NCBI RefSeq assembly: GCF_000226095.1 | Contig: NC_016474.1 | Coordinates: 62,001-126,000, forward strand | DNA: 64,000 nt | Direction of reading: 5' to 3' | Origin: Thermothelomyces thermophilus ATCC 42464 | Taxonomy: Eukaryota; Ascomycota; Sordariomycetes; Sordariales; Chaetomiaceae | Made by a program: the position numbers and the translations under genes | Shown: positions 44,701 to 56,633 of the stretch, one piece after another | How the letters are laid out: each line of letters opens with the position of its first letter | How positions within the stretch are numbered: the stretch's first letter is position 1 | The notes under the pieces: generated by a model | What the model was told of the DNA's origin: nothing | Seen by the model: the letters and a program-made list of their open reading frames with translations, nothing else | Database searches by the model: none

Positions 44701-47700
44701 GGCGTTCTGGGATGGACATTGGCACAGCGCTTGAGTAGTCCCACATCGCACAGTGGTGTCGAAGGAAATGCTCGACGAAACGCTGCGCCCAGGTCTGGTG
44801 TGAGGCCTCACGAAGCAAAAGGCCAGCCAACCTGGTCCTGGGCGCGAGTCCAACGTGATTCTGTCACCAGGAAAAGCAGGGTTTTGCTGTGCGACGCCCG
44901 AATGACGAGGAGGTACCGGGGAGCGAGAGCCTGAACTCGCCGGGCACCCGCTTTGGCTTTCGGGGATCCACAGCGAAATTTGAGCGGCAACCTGCTACTC
45001 CTTACATAGTACTACACTACGGAGTATATTGACCTCACACATCTTCTGATCCGCTTGGCCGCCACGGCTTGCATGCCGTCTCTCTCTTTCCCGCATATCG
45101 CTTGCTCCACCACTTCCGGCTCGAAATTTAGCAACGGGTTTGCCAGAGCGGGGTTATGATCACCGCCGATGACCCATTGCCACAACACACATGAAGAAGT
45201 GGATGTACCACCAGTGGCTTGACACCTTGGTTCTGGGTCGCATTCGCGAGAAATGACACAATCACTTGGATCCCGACGCTCGTCGCGCGAGCAGCTGACG
45301 TGCCACAGGCCAAAGTAGGTAGTGCACGGAACGGAGAACGGAATAACTAGACGGAATAATGCCCGCTCACACAGTTCGTTATCGGAGCTGGTGTCTAATG
45401 GGTGTCAAGCCGGGGTTGTCGGGCATACGCCGTCTCAGTCTGACGAGGGAGTTGTTGGCCCGTCATGCCGCGGCTCGAGGGTGCTCGTGCTTAATACACT
45501 AACTACTCCGTACCGAATCCGTACACACTATGCAATCTCCGTGCATACCGTTGGCTGTCAGTCGGACCAGCCCCTGGTGCGAAGTACGAAGTATGGATTA
45601 ATGGAGACATGTTTCTCGAGGCGGAACAGCAGGGTTTTCAATCGGTGTGATCAAGTCACTCCCGGTTTGAGGTACGAGCTGGGTTTCAGATGACCGCCCA
45701 ATGCGAGGTTCCTGACAGACGCTCTCTGCTGGAGACACACAAAAGTCACGAGTCGGTGGCTGTCTCGCTCGCTCAGCTGTGCGCTCTCTCCCGTTGCTCA
45801 TCGGCGGCGCCACACCGACGACAAAAGTTTCCGTCTCGAATTCGTTTTACTCCGTATTCCCCGCACCGTCCCACCGCGAGCCCCTTTCGTTTCCTTTGGT
45901 CACTGCGAATCCTGTAATCATTTCCCCTTCCGTCTTCTGAGCCGAGAGTGTCGGCCGCAGGGCGGGGAGAAGGCACATGAGCTCCAGGGGGGGCGTTTGC
46001 TGCGCACGCCGGGCGATTTCTGGAGTTGTTCCCCAAGACCGGCCGCTCGGATCCAAAAAGGCTGCACCTCCGGCGGCGAGTTTGGTCGGCTGCGTAAGAG
46101 GAAGGGGCTTTTTCTTTTGGGGGTGAGGCCCCGTCCCCTCCCCCCCTTTTCCATGCTGGTTGTGGCACATCGCCGAAGGTCGAGACTGTTACTGCGCACT
46201 GTGCGGCGTGATTCCATTCCTGGCCGAGAAAACGGATCCCAGATCCCGCGCCCTGCAGCATGCCACAGCCCGACCGGCGGATTGCTGTGCAAATCGTTCA
46301 ATAGTTACACTAGTGTAGGTCGGGAAAGAGTACTGTACCAGTACGAAGAGTCAGTCGTGTTTAGTGGGCGAAATTCCGAATTCGCGTCAGCCAGGCGGCC
46401 GTACCTTCCAGGTTGTTCTGCTGCGACCTTCCCTCCGGCCTCAGCCCAGACCCAGAGTTTCGCAGGCTGCACCATCTAGGCGGGATCAGCAAAGCAACAT
46501 CGTTCACTGGCTGGCGTCCGCCAACCCGCATTGGGCGAAGAGTCTCAGCAACAAAAGACGCTCGCAACCCTTTGGCTCCCCCTCTCTTCCCGCCTCTCCA
46601 AAAAGGGATGGATGGCGAAGACATGGACCGGGGAAGCCAAGCCCCAACACGACGCAGATTGACAAGCGATGGGTCCGGTATCTACACTTCGCGAATGAGG
46701 GCTGATAATCGGTTCTTTGGTTGTTCGCCTCGGGAGTAAAGCGTGGTGGAGAGAGCACTTCAATTTACTTACGCTCAGTTCGGGAAAGCAGAAAGGAAAG
46801 AAAGATACAATGCCGTCATTTTCTTTGGGATGCGCACGATGGAGTCAGTGTACCGAAATACGACCCTATTTACTCCGTATTTACTGTGTACTCCGTTTTC
46901 CTGAGCGACAAAATCGCTCGGGCTTCTGATCCCTGCAGGGCCAGTTCGCTGTTCAAACAATCTCACCACTCATCCACCAACGATCAGTGGAACCAAGGGG
47001 CAAGCCCGTCCAGGTTGCAACCACTGGCAGTGGCTCGGCTGTTGGGCGCTGGTCAAGCCTTAGAGTAATTACACTACTCCGTACGGGATGATGTTTGACA
47101 CAGCACAGGGGCGCCTTGCGGACCCACTGTTCAAGCATGCTCGATATGCAATGGCTGTGTGTGTGTGCGCTGTTGAGGCCCGCCCTCGTCGTCAACCAGC
47201 TGGCGCAGCTCGCGTGATGTTTGGAGATTGAAGGAATGGAGGTCTCATTGCGGCGTAGTGGAGAGGTTCGGCGGGCAAGGAGTGAGGGTGCGTCAATGCT
47301 GACGACAAAGTCACCTGCCGCAACTTCTGGAACGGCCACTGAGAGCGCCGAGAATCGCGAAGTCGAAGCGAAATGGAGCGCAACCCACTCGCTAACTACA
47401 ACTAATCCAAGTACCTAACGTTAACTGACCTGGTGTGGATGTACTGTACGGACTACATCCACTGCCTGACCGAATGAAAAGTTCCAGCAAATCCGGTGGC
47501 GAGCCCAGACCCGAAATGCACCATTCGCTCTGCCAATCCCAAGACAGCCCAGAAAAGCGCAGGAACGAACGGCGCGGTGTACACTAGTGTACAGATGGCA
47601 CATGCCCAGCCGAAGGAATGGAAGGCTGCCGAGATAAAAAGAAGGCGAGCTAAACCGTAACAGGCCTGTGTGCGCCCGCGAGAGGGCCTGGCTGGATCTC

Positions 47701-49046
47701 GAAAGAGGAGGCTGCTGCCCGGCAGGCAGGGTTTTGATTGGCCGGGTTCAGGTCACTATGGGCCGGCTTGGTGCGTCTGGTAGGTCGAGAGTCCTGCAAA
47801 CGAATCTCGTACTGTACCGTGTAGGTCAAGGTACGTAGAGTACGATGTGGAAAGTACTCTGGTATATGCTCCGTACCTAGGAACCGGCCTGCAGCAGATG
47901 GCGCTGCAAGCACCAAACACGACAGGCGGCGGCACGGTGGTTCCCACCCCCTTGCACCGCACCCAGACAACGACATCGACCAGGGACAAAGTAAATTACA
48001 CTAGCAGCATTTGCGTCGACCGGGACTAAGACGCAGCAACACACCCTCCGCAACCGCCTCACATGGATGACCATCGCTATGGAGGTTTTCACTGTATGGG
48101 GATTATCCTCCCCGTCCACTGCTGCTCCTCCAGATCTTCCTGTCTCTCGTCGTCATCGCCTTCGCCCTCGCCCAGCTTCCCGCCCCTTCCTCCCCCATAA
48201 CTCTCCCTTCGTGACCTCACCGATCCGATCTTGCCGTGGAGCATCCGTCCGTGACCTCTCGTGGCCACCCCAGTTGCGTGCCCCATTCACGGGTCGTTGG
48301 CGGAGACCACCCTGACGGGACATCCAGGCCTTGGGCGACTTCTCTGACAAAGGCAACAAAGCCCCCTCCACGAGGCTCGACGAGACCGTCGCCGCCGGGA
48401 CTGCTTCACCATTGTTGAGAAGAGAGGACTTGGCCAGCTCACCCCTCCGTCCCTCCCTCCGTCCCTCCGTCGAGTCGACCAGTGTCGGAGACCTCCCTCC
48501 TCTCCCCGCCGTTGAACCTCGAAAGCCCGTGATGTGAAATCCGGGAATGTTGAAGGAAGAAGGAACGATACTCAGTTCAGGGCTCGAGCAATTGAAGGCA
48601 TTCTAGCTCTGGATCTTAGTGGGTACCTGTTGAACGCTTTGCCTGGTGTACGGAAGGAGCAAGAAAGGCCCCGCGTATCTCGAACCCCGAACCGCTTGGA
48701 AAGGACCTCGGAGACTACGGGCAGGTGCTACTTCCTTTCTGGGCGTCGAGAATCTCAGCCCCGGTATACACGCCAATTCATGGCAACTACTTGCAACTTC
48801 TTTTCCCCGTGAGCTTCTCCAGGACCATCAGCCGCCAAGCTCGCGTCGTCGCCATCTCCCAACCCTCACTCCCTTTGCCGACCCACTTGACTCCTACCAG
48901 CTCCATGAGCTCGGCATCGCTACGCAGTCCGCCGCTTCCATCTTGATTCCCCGTCCGCCAGCGGGTTTCTCTCCGCGGTGCAGCACCCGCGGCACCTCAA
49001 TTTACTGTTTCCCCGTGGCCGTTGCGCGCCACCAACCGACGAGAAT
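35705..49046. other. About 13.3 kb without a recognisable gene
   Basis: Apart from the leader of the coiled-coil gene (to about 36,070), no frame here shows a protein family signature, and the longest frames look fortuitous. The stretch contains many copies of TACTCCGTA (42269, 43011, 45018, 45504, 45848, 46871, 47075), a TG microsatellite at about 41141-41158, an AGCC-type repeat at about 43420-43470 and a CCCTCCGT minisatellite at 48444-48471. An intron-like block (GTGAGC donor at 43781, TTGCAG acceptor ending 43838) could belong to a noncoding or leader transcript. The pyrimidine-rich last 400 bp resembles the 5' leader of the cyclin gene that follows. Confidence 0.5.
48444..48471. repeat. 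CCCTCCGT minisatellite
   Basis: Near-perfect tandem CCCTCCGT/CCCTC units lie in the probable leader or promoter of the cyclin gene. Confidence 0.7.
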
Positions 49047-51122
49047 ATGGGGACTACGTACGAAGTTTCGCACCTCCGCTCATGCGAGAACTATTTTCTC
49101 CATCCTCCCTCCTCCTACGTACCATCAATGCCGCAACCAGACCGGCGGCGGTCGGTCTTGAACGAGCGGCCAGTACCAAACGAACAGCTCTTTGACCCGG
49201 TTTCGCGATGCTCCGCGTCTCTGCCGAACCCCTCCGAAAGTTCCAAAACCGCAACCTCCTACCGACGCCCCGTGCCGCCAACCGCTCTGGCTGCGACAGG
49301 CCCCTCGTCGACGACGGTGTCGGAACATTCGCAACGGCAAAGCAGCTCGCAAAAACCTAAACAACCAACACCCATCCCTGCCCATTCCCCGTCGCAGAGT
49401 CCCGCGAGCTCTAAGATGACGCAGCACAGCATGAGCATTCCGGAGCGGATAAGCGCAAGAGGGGGGAGCATATCTGATTTCATGGCCGAGATAGCTGCGC
49501 TCTTTTGGTTTGAGTCGACGAAGCTGCTGGAGAGGCTGGAAACGACCAAGAAGCTCGTTCCCGGCGTGCAAGTCCAGCCGCTCGCGCCGGCCGCCGTCGC
49601 AAGCCAACATTTCAAGAAATGGGTCTCATCAGTCTTGACAACGACGCAGGTCACGCAGAATGTCGTGATCTTGGCACTGCTCTATATCCACCGGTTAAAG
49701 AAGGCGAATCCCACGGTCAAGGGTCGTCCGGGGAGCGAGTACCGACTGCTGACAGTGGCTTTGATGCTGGGCAACAAGTTTCTGGACGACAACACCTACA
49801 CGAACAAGACGTGGGCGGATGTGTCGGGCATCTCGGTCAACGAAATTCACGTCATGGAGGTCGAGTTCCTGAGCAACATGCGCTATAGCCTGTTGGTCTC
49901 GGCTGAGGAGTGGGAACAGTGGCTCGATAAGCTGGCCAGGTTTTGGTCATACGTCGAACTGGCGCAGCAGGCACAGTCTTCCGCGCCCTCGCCACTCATG
50001 ATCCCGTCGCCGACGCACCGGGCCTATGCCTCGCCGCTGCACTCCCCGACCGTACCCTTGACCCCGGGCCTTCAGTCAACGACACATTCGTCCAGTTTCC
50101 AATCGCCCAACTTAGGCCCTGCGGCCAACGCGAGCCAGAATTGGATAACGTCGCATGGCGGTAGCAACGCGAATTCACCCTTGGCATTGAAGCCTCAGCC
50201 GTCCCTGCACCGGAAGCGCAGCTTTCCCGAAGAGAACCAGGCCGAGCATCCGGCCAAGCGGGCGAGTCTGTTACCGGCCGTACAGGGAAATGCCTCCTCG
50301 CAGGCACCCTTGCAATATTCGTCGAACGGCCTGCAGGCCCAGGTCGGCCTTGCTGGTGCGGGGAGCGTTGCTCCTGTGCAATCTCGTCCTGTGCCTGCCC
50401 CGCTGCCTGACCACGGTCGACAGCATGTGCCTAGCTTGACACTGAACACGGCCCAGGCCACCGCGGACGTGACTGTCACGCAGCCTCAGACCTACACCTC
50501 ATCGGCGTACACACTTCAGCAGCCTCCTCTGTCACTGCCACCTCTCGCTTCGGGTGCTCGCGCTATGTCGATAGTGTTCTCAGCCACGACGTATCCGCCA
50601 TCGCAACCTGTTCCGGCAAGCGGCGGAGCCGTAACGCCAACAACGAGCTTCCCGCCGATGAGCTACAACACCCCTACGAAGCGACTGTCGCCTCAGAATA
50701 CGCTAGCTGCCTACCCCGGCTCTTCTCCGCTTGTCATGGGCAACGGTACCACCAGCGGCCTGCACACGCCCATCTCCCACTCGCCCTCCATCTACCTTCA
50801 ACAGCGCAACAGTCCGTACAAGCCCGTTCGACACGTCAACACGTTGCTGTACCCACCGCCGTCGGCCTTCCTGCAACAGTACCAGCTGCCGAACCCAGTG
50901 CTTCCGAACCAGATGCACTACCAGCCGCTCGGGAAGCGCAACGAGTACCGCACAGGCATCGTCCCAGAGTTTCTTGACAGCGCACACCGGGTAGCTGGTT
51001 ACCACCAGCCCCCGGTCCCGCAGATGCTACCGAACCTTCCTGCGCACTCTCAACAGTCGCGGGCGCAGTATCAACTGACGCCTGCTGCACGAGCCGGGCC
51101 TTCCTATCCGGGACAGTACTAA
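49047..51122 (+). CDS. Pho80/Clg1-like cyclin
   Basis: The product is about 691 residues from ATG 49047; the frame continues upstream only to a GTG. The cyclin region spans roughly residues 140-300. A lead-in helix (DFMAEIAALFWFES) is followed by QHFKKWVSSVLTTTQVTQNVVILALLYIHR, the RLLTVALMLGNKFLDDNTYTNKTWADVSG block and NEIHVMEVEFLSNMRYSLLV. This spacing and the KFLDDN-TYTNKTWA motif are those of the Pho80-type cyclins that partner the Pho85 kinase in yeasts. The long Pro/Ser/Gln-rich tail (about 310-691) and N-terminus resemble Clg1-like members. A basic cluster (RKRSFPEEN...AKRAS) near residue 395 may be a nuclear signal. Proline-directed Ser sites suggest phosphoregulation. No intron is seen. 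The gene lies downstream of a 13-kb gene-free region. Confidence 0.88.
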   Translation: MGTTYEVSHLRSCENYFLHPPSSYVPSMPQPDRRRSVLNERPVPNEQLFDPVSRCSASLPNPSESSKTATSYRRPVPPTALAATGPSSTTVSEHSQRQSSSQKPKQPTPIPAHSPSQSPASSKMTQHSMSIPERISARGGSISDFMAEIAALFWFESTKLLERLETTKKLVPGVQVQPLAPAAVASQHFKKWVSSVLTTTQVTQNVVILALLYIHRLKKANPTVKGRPGSEYRLLTVALMLGNKFLDDNTYTNKTWADVSGISVNEIHVMEVEFLSNMRYSLLVSAEEWEQWLDKLARFWSYVELAQQAQSSAPSPLMIPSPTHRAYASPLHSPTVPLTPGLQSTTHSSSFQSPNLGPAANASQNWITSHGGSNANSPLALKPQPSLHRKRSFPEENQAEHPAKRASLLPAVQGNASSQAPLQYSSNGLQAQVGLAGAGSVAPVQSRPVPAPLPDHGRQHVPSLTLNTAQATADVTVTQPQTYTSSAYTLQQPPLSLPPLASGARAMSIVFSATTYPPSQPVPASGGAVTPTTSFPPMSYNTPTKRLSPQNTLAAYPGSSPLVMGNGTTSGLHTPISHSPSIYLQQRNSPYKPVRHVNTLLYPPPSAFLQQYQLPNPVLPNQMHYQPLGKRNEYRTGIVPEFLDSAHRVAGYHQPPVPQMLPNLPAHSQQSRAQYQLTPAARAGPSYPGQY

Positions 51123-53293
51123 GCGGTTGGCCGCATTTGCCAATGCGGCGTTGTTTTGGTCTTCTTGAGCCCAAGAGCTCAGTTTTGTACTATTATCAGG
51201 TGTTTACCTTTTTTTTTTTGTTTTTCGCGATGATACATTTGCATAGTCGGCGTTACGGTTCGATTTGGCTGCTCTAGGAAGATTCGTGGGCGAGATCATA
51301 ATCGTATTGAGGTTGATATGAGGTTCATGGGCCAACGGCGTTTGGGACCCCGCCGGGATGAGGGGATACAGGGCGCTTTGCATTCGGAGGCAGCTGCTAC
51401 TTCACTGCAGCGGATTGTGATTCCGGGGGACGTGGATATTTGGGATGTACTCTTGACAGCTTTGCAGCTGCCGTCTGTGAAAGAATGTTGGCATCTTGTG
51501 GCATCAGACTTTTTTTGCTGGCAACGGAGAGCAGATCGCGGTGTAGCCAAAACAGCACCCCTCTAAATGCTATTAGTAGGGTACAGAGCCTGTCGACGGA
51601 GGAGGGAAGGGTAATTAATCCCCAACCGCGCCAGGGCCGGCCGGAAGCGAAGGGGGGGAGCGCCTCCCCCACTATGATGATAGCGAGAAAGCTGAAGTTT
51701 GCAAATGCCAGAGACGACATGCTCTGCTCAAAGCAGAGTTGACAAGTTGTGGGGCCCCTTTCTCGCCACTTCATGTGTCATTTCCCTTGTAATCAGACTC
51801 ATGTTCGACCTTTGCATGACTTGCACAAGGAGAGAAGGAGAGAAGCCAGTGTAATCCAGGCTCTTATCGCGGAGAGAGAAGATTCAACACACACAGTTTC
51901 AGGCGGAACACGAGTCACACCAGCCGACTTCAGTTTGTGCGTGTTTGTTCCTCGACTGGCTAGCGTGTCATCCGGATATTCAAAACACCTTACCTCTCTG
52001 CTTGGGCCTGAGTCTTGATTGTTTTCGTCTCTTGTCAGTTACACTACGGAAACAGCTTACCTATGGCCTTGCGTGACTTGTAATTATCTTTCTGCCTCCC
52101 TGACTTCGTCATGTCATGCTCCGAGTCAGATAATTATTGGTTCAAACCTGCTTACTTACCTTTGCTCCACATCCAATTCGAGAAACTCCCGGAAGTGGAT
52201 CACGAAGGGCAAATTGTCGCGGGGTTGGGATGAGCAAGGACGAGCTTCCAGTCTGGAAGTCGGGCCGGCGGCATGATGGAGTGTCTATTTAAATAGTGTC
52301 TGGGCGGAGTTTGGCGGGAGTAGTTAGTTAACGGTGGTTGCCGACGACGCCGCAACTCCCTGCCACCACGACTTGCCGAAAAGACCCTTTTAGATCGCCG
52401 GAGAGGAGGAGGATCAGGAAGCGCCCGAAGAGAAGCTCCGGAGGCTCGGTCTCGGGCAGGACTTTCCATTCCCAAGCCAAACCAAAGGAGGTATTTACAA
52501 CAAAACGCAAGACTGCATATTATGGGGGACCGACGAGGGTACACTCACTTTGGTCGTCGGTACTGTTGTTTGTGCCCATTGAAAAGGAAACTATCGTTCT
52601 CGTCATGCTACGCATACGCCGGGTAAGGATTACATAGATACAAAGCCACCCAACCCCTATAGTCCAAGAAAAAGAAGAAGAGAAAAAAAAAAAAAACACG
52701 GTAGCCACCCACCCCAGAGCCGATCCGTGATCTTCCCGTCGCATAATGCATGTCATCCCGTAATGCATGTCATGGAAGTAGGTATGCTCCCCATCGAAAC
52801 CGATGCAGTCGTTCGTGGTTCGTATGTCCGTTCGTTGAAAGAAACCCTGTGGGTGCGCAGACCCTGTTGTCCGCAGCCCGTCTCTATCCCCCAAAGAAGC
52901 AATAGAAGAAAAAAAAGCATATCCAACCGCTATTATTATAATGAAACTCCTAGGACATCATCCCATCATCAACGCAATATCAGGAACAACATACCGACCA
53001 TACACCAACACACAGAAGGCATGGTCTGGGAAACCATGGGACGCCTCTAATAACCCTTGATTGCCTTTTGCTTCCCCAAAGTTGCCGGCTGTTTTTTTTT
53101 CTTTTCTTTTTTCTTGTTTTTGTGATCATTCTTCTTCGTCTCCCAACGGCCACACTCCTTTCAAACCCATAGGTGTCACTGGTGCAGGAGCAATGCCAGC
53201 AGAAGATGCGTAACTCCGACCTCAGAGGGGAGGTGGGGGAAAAAAAAAGGGGAGGGGGGTGTTGAGGAAAGAGAATATCATATGTATATATCA
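51123..53293. other. Intergenic region between cyclin and arrestin-like genes
   Basis: The two genes converge, so this 2.2 kb holds both 3' UTRs. T- and A-rich runs lie at about 51210-51222, 52683-52697 and 53090-53115, and a GTAATTATC copy lies at 52080-52088. No gene is recognised. Confidence 0.5.
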
Positions 53294-56200
53294 TCACGCC
53301 CGGTCCGCTCTCCGCCTCAGCACGTTCGTCATGTCCAGCCGCACGGTGGGCCGTTCGATCTCGAGGCTGCGGCTGGGCACCATCCGGCCGCCGGGCGTCC
53401 GCGGGTTGGCCACGTTGACGCGCCCGCCCCGGTGCAGTCGCGCGCGGCCGTGCTCTTCGTCGACGCTGTCTTCCGACCCAGACGACTCGGCGTCGGCCGC
53501 GTCGTCGCCGTCGTCGCCGCCTCCGCGGCTTCCTGGGCAGGGAGCCGGTGCCGGAGCCAGTGTCGGCGCTGGCGCTGGCGCTGGCGCTGGCGCTTCTGTC
53601 GGAGGCCTCCCGCTCTCCTGGTCGCCCGAATCCATGGAGAGATTCTTGAAGGGGTCAACCTCGTCCCCGACCGTGCCGGTGCTTGTGTCGGCGTGCCAGT
53701 GCGCCACAGCTCCGGCTGGTGAAGGTTGCTGCGGTAGCACGGGAGGCGGGGCGGTGGATGCCGTCGACGGCCGCGTGGCCTCGCCGCCAGTGTTGTCGGT
53801 GTCCGGGCCGACGGTGTCCGCGTCGCTCCCGCTCTCGACTCGGTCTGCAGCCTGTTCTTCTCCGCCTGGACATGCTCCCGCGGCGCCGTTGCCCTCATTG
53901 CCCTCATATGCTGCGAGACGGGCAAAGTAATCCGCCAGACCGTCAACGCTCGGGGTGCCGACGATGAGGTCGTACTGCGGCGGAGGTGTCTGCAGCGGCA
54001 GGGGAGGTGGGGGCTCATCGGCGTCGAAGGCGGGCGGATTGTGAGACGGGTACCGGAGGAGGTGAATCGGGCGGTCCTGCTCTGTCGGGGTGAAGAACGT
54101 TTCCGGGCGGGCGTCGCTGGAGGAGACGGTTTGTCGGCCGCTCGGTCGATGGGCGGCTAGCGGCACGCTAGGGAGGCTAGCCGAGCCGTCGAGGCGCAAT
54201 CGCCGCCCGCTGGCGTTGATGAAGTCTTGTTCGACCAGCGTAAGGGGCCGGGCAAGCGCGGCCGCGCTTGGGTCGAGCGGTTGAGCGTCTGGACAGCCGC
54301 ACGACATTTGCTGGCGTTGCTCGGGGATCACCGGGGCGCCGCTGCCGCTATACCGGGGGAGTGCCGTGTTGGCCTGCGTCGCGCGGCAGTTGAGGACTGT
54401 GAATGGGCTGTCGATGCTGATCTCGAAATGCCTGCGGCGTTTCCCTGTCGGATCGTCCGGGTCCGACCGAGAGATGCGCATGACGACCTAAGTAAGTGCT
54501 AGTGTTAGCCTGTAATACTCCGGGCGTCACTTGGGGGTAGTGGCGCAGTGTTTTTTTTACCTTAATCCAGTGGAAGACGTTCACATTCTTCCAGCTGCAG
54601 TCCGGATGCAGACGCAAGAGCTTATCACGCGCCATCATGTCGCAGGTCGGGAGCTGGACGTTCATCTCGATCTCGGTGCTGCCCCAGAAGGTCTCGAGAC
54701 CGAGATCGAGGTCGCCCAGCAGGTTGTCGCTGGGCTCCGGCAGTGGCTCCGGGGATCCGCGGTTCCACGACGCGTCCCTCATCCTGCGGCGCGCAGCCAT
54801 CATCCGAGCCTCCTCTCGCTGTTCGGGTGAGAGTTCGCCGCCGCAAACCACGCGAACGTCGCTTGCGGAGAAGCGCTTGTCTAGCGGCATTCCGGCCGCC
54901 TTCTCCAGGAGCAGAATCTTGCGGCCGGCGTCTTTTCGCGTCACGCGGCGGTCGTTGGTCCAGTATTCGATGTTTTCGGTCACGAACACCCTGAGCCTGT
55001 GGACCTGCACCTTGGCGAGCGGCGTGAGCTTGAAGGCGATGGGTATCTTGGCGCCGATGGGAAAGCTCTTGCCTGAGATGACAATGTCGTAGTGCAGCTG
55101 GTCCTCCCAGAGACGACTGATGGAGATGGGCTCGACCGTCTCGAGCGATATCTGGTCCGGCAAGCGAACGATCGACACCTCCCTTGAGCCGTGAAGGTTC
55201 GGCTTGAAGGCGCCCGCGCGCTCCACGGTCATCTCCAGGTCCCACCGAACGGACCCGAACGGGAGTCTCGCCGTCTCGGGCTGGCTGTGGTCGATGGGCA
55301 GTTCGAACGCGTACTCGTAGGTTCCGGGGGGGAAGATCTTGTACCCTTTTGCATGAACATGGTTGATGTGCGGAGAATCGGCCTTGCCGAAGCTACGCGA
55401 GTTGACGGATTGAAGCGAGAGCCGCTTCAGCTCCTTGGCGGTCAGGGTACTGCTGCGGCCCTTGCCGGGTATCGGGAGAGATCCGCTGGTGACGGTCGAG
55501 TGTCGCGAGCCCATGGGGCTTGCGTTCTTGAGGATGTAGGTACATTGGCTGCCGTACTCGGTGTCCCACATGCCCTCGTGCATGGCGTGGAAGAAGATCA
55601 GAGACTGAGCGCGTAGGGTCGTCTCTTCAAACACCTCTGACTTGGACGGAGGTATACCTTCGGGCCATTCGGTTCTCCCCTTGCCAACCAGCCTCAACGT
55701 GATAGCCTTGATCTTGACATTCTTGGAGACGTTTAGCTGCAGCTTCCCGCGTAGCAGGGCGCTGGTGCTCTGAATGCTGCGGCGCGTGTGGCGGTCGTGG
55801 TCGAAGCCGCTCAGGAAGACGTTGGGCTCGGCCAGCAGGATGGAACATGACACGCCACTGCCGGACGCGACCGGCTTCTGGACTTCGCAAGCGGATGAGC
55901 TCATCATGCTCTTAGAGGACCGGATCGACATGATGGTGTTCCGGTTTTCCGGCATCACGGCCGTTGTGATTGCGGCTTGGGGCCGGGGCACTGTAACGGC
56001 GGTCATGCTGGCAGGTTCGGGATCCGGCTCACCGGCAAGGATGGGCTCAGACGTCGCCGGTTCGAGACGGGAAAGTCTCCGAGCAAAGCTGATGAAGCTT
56101 GACGGACGAGACCGGGGGGTGTTCCCGGCCGGGCGAGCGGAGGCGGCGGGCGGTGGTTTCGGCGTGATGGAGAAGGCGGCAACAATTTTGTCGACCACCC

Positions 56201-56633
56201 TGCCAAATCTGCCGCTGCCGGACGAAAGTGACCGCAAAGACCGCCTCTTCTGTTGCTTCTCGCTGTTTTCCTTGTCGGCTCGTCTCCTCTCCTTCTCTTG
56301 TCTCTCCCTCTCCTTTTCTCCCTTCTTCCTCTGCTTCGCTTCCTCCTTCTCTCTCTTCCTCCTCTTCCTCTTCTCCTGTCTCGCAGCGGTGCCTCTCGAC
56401 GTCTTTGGCGACCGCAGATCGGGCGGCACAAAGCCTGGTGGGTATGATACGATGTGGATGGAGTGTGGACGTCGCTGGCGGGGCTGGATCAGCGCGGCCG
56501 GGAAGTGATCGGGATCGAGACGGCGCCCGTGGTCGGCCTGTCGTCTCGGAAAATAATACACGGTGCCGTGGGCAGAGCGACAGTATGGCTCTCGAGGCAC
56601 CTGGAAGTCATGTTCGGGACCTGCAGAAGGCAT
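53294..56633 (-). CDS. Arrestin-related trafficking adaptor (ART-like)
   Basis: Exon 1 (56633-54561) and exon 2 (54487-53294) join in phase across a 73-bp intron (donor GTAAAA, GGCTAAC branch, CTTAG acceptor), giving 1,088 residues. The N-terminal 260 residues are disordered, with a dense Lys/Arg/Glu helix at about 85-130. An arrestin-N-like domain starts at about 263 (ILLAEPNVFLSGFD, then LRGKLQLNVSKNVKIKAITLRLVGKG). The HVHAKGYKIFPPGTYEYAFELPIDHSQPET block follows, then an arrestin-C-like domain at about 500-720. The tail has a PPQY motif (Tyr863, plus coordinates 53972-53983) and LPRY (Tyr737), the sites by which ARTs recruit the WW domains of Rsp5-type ubiquitin ligases. An Ala-Pro repeat and acidic stretch precede the end. 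The expected role is to direct ubiquitin-dependent endocytosis of plasma-membrane transporters. Confidence 0.88.
53972..53983 (-). other. PPxY (PPQY) motif codons in the arrestin-like gene
   Basis: CCG CCG CAG TAC on the minus strand encodes Pro-Pro-Gln-Tyr, preceded by another Pro. PPxY is the ligand of WW domains in HECT ubiquitin ligases. Confidence 0.8.

Noticed and set aside
48978-49046. Upstream extension of the cyclin gene
   Set aside because: It starts at GTG in a pyrimidine-rich leader. ATG 49047 has adenine at -3 and is preferred.
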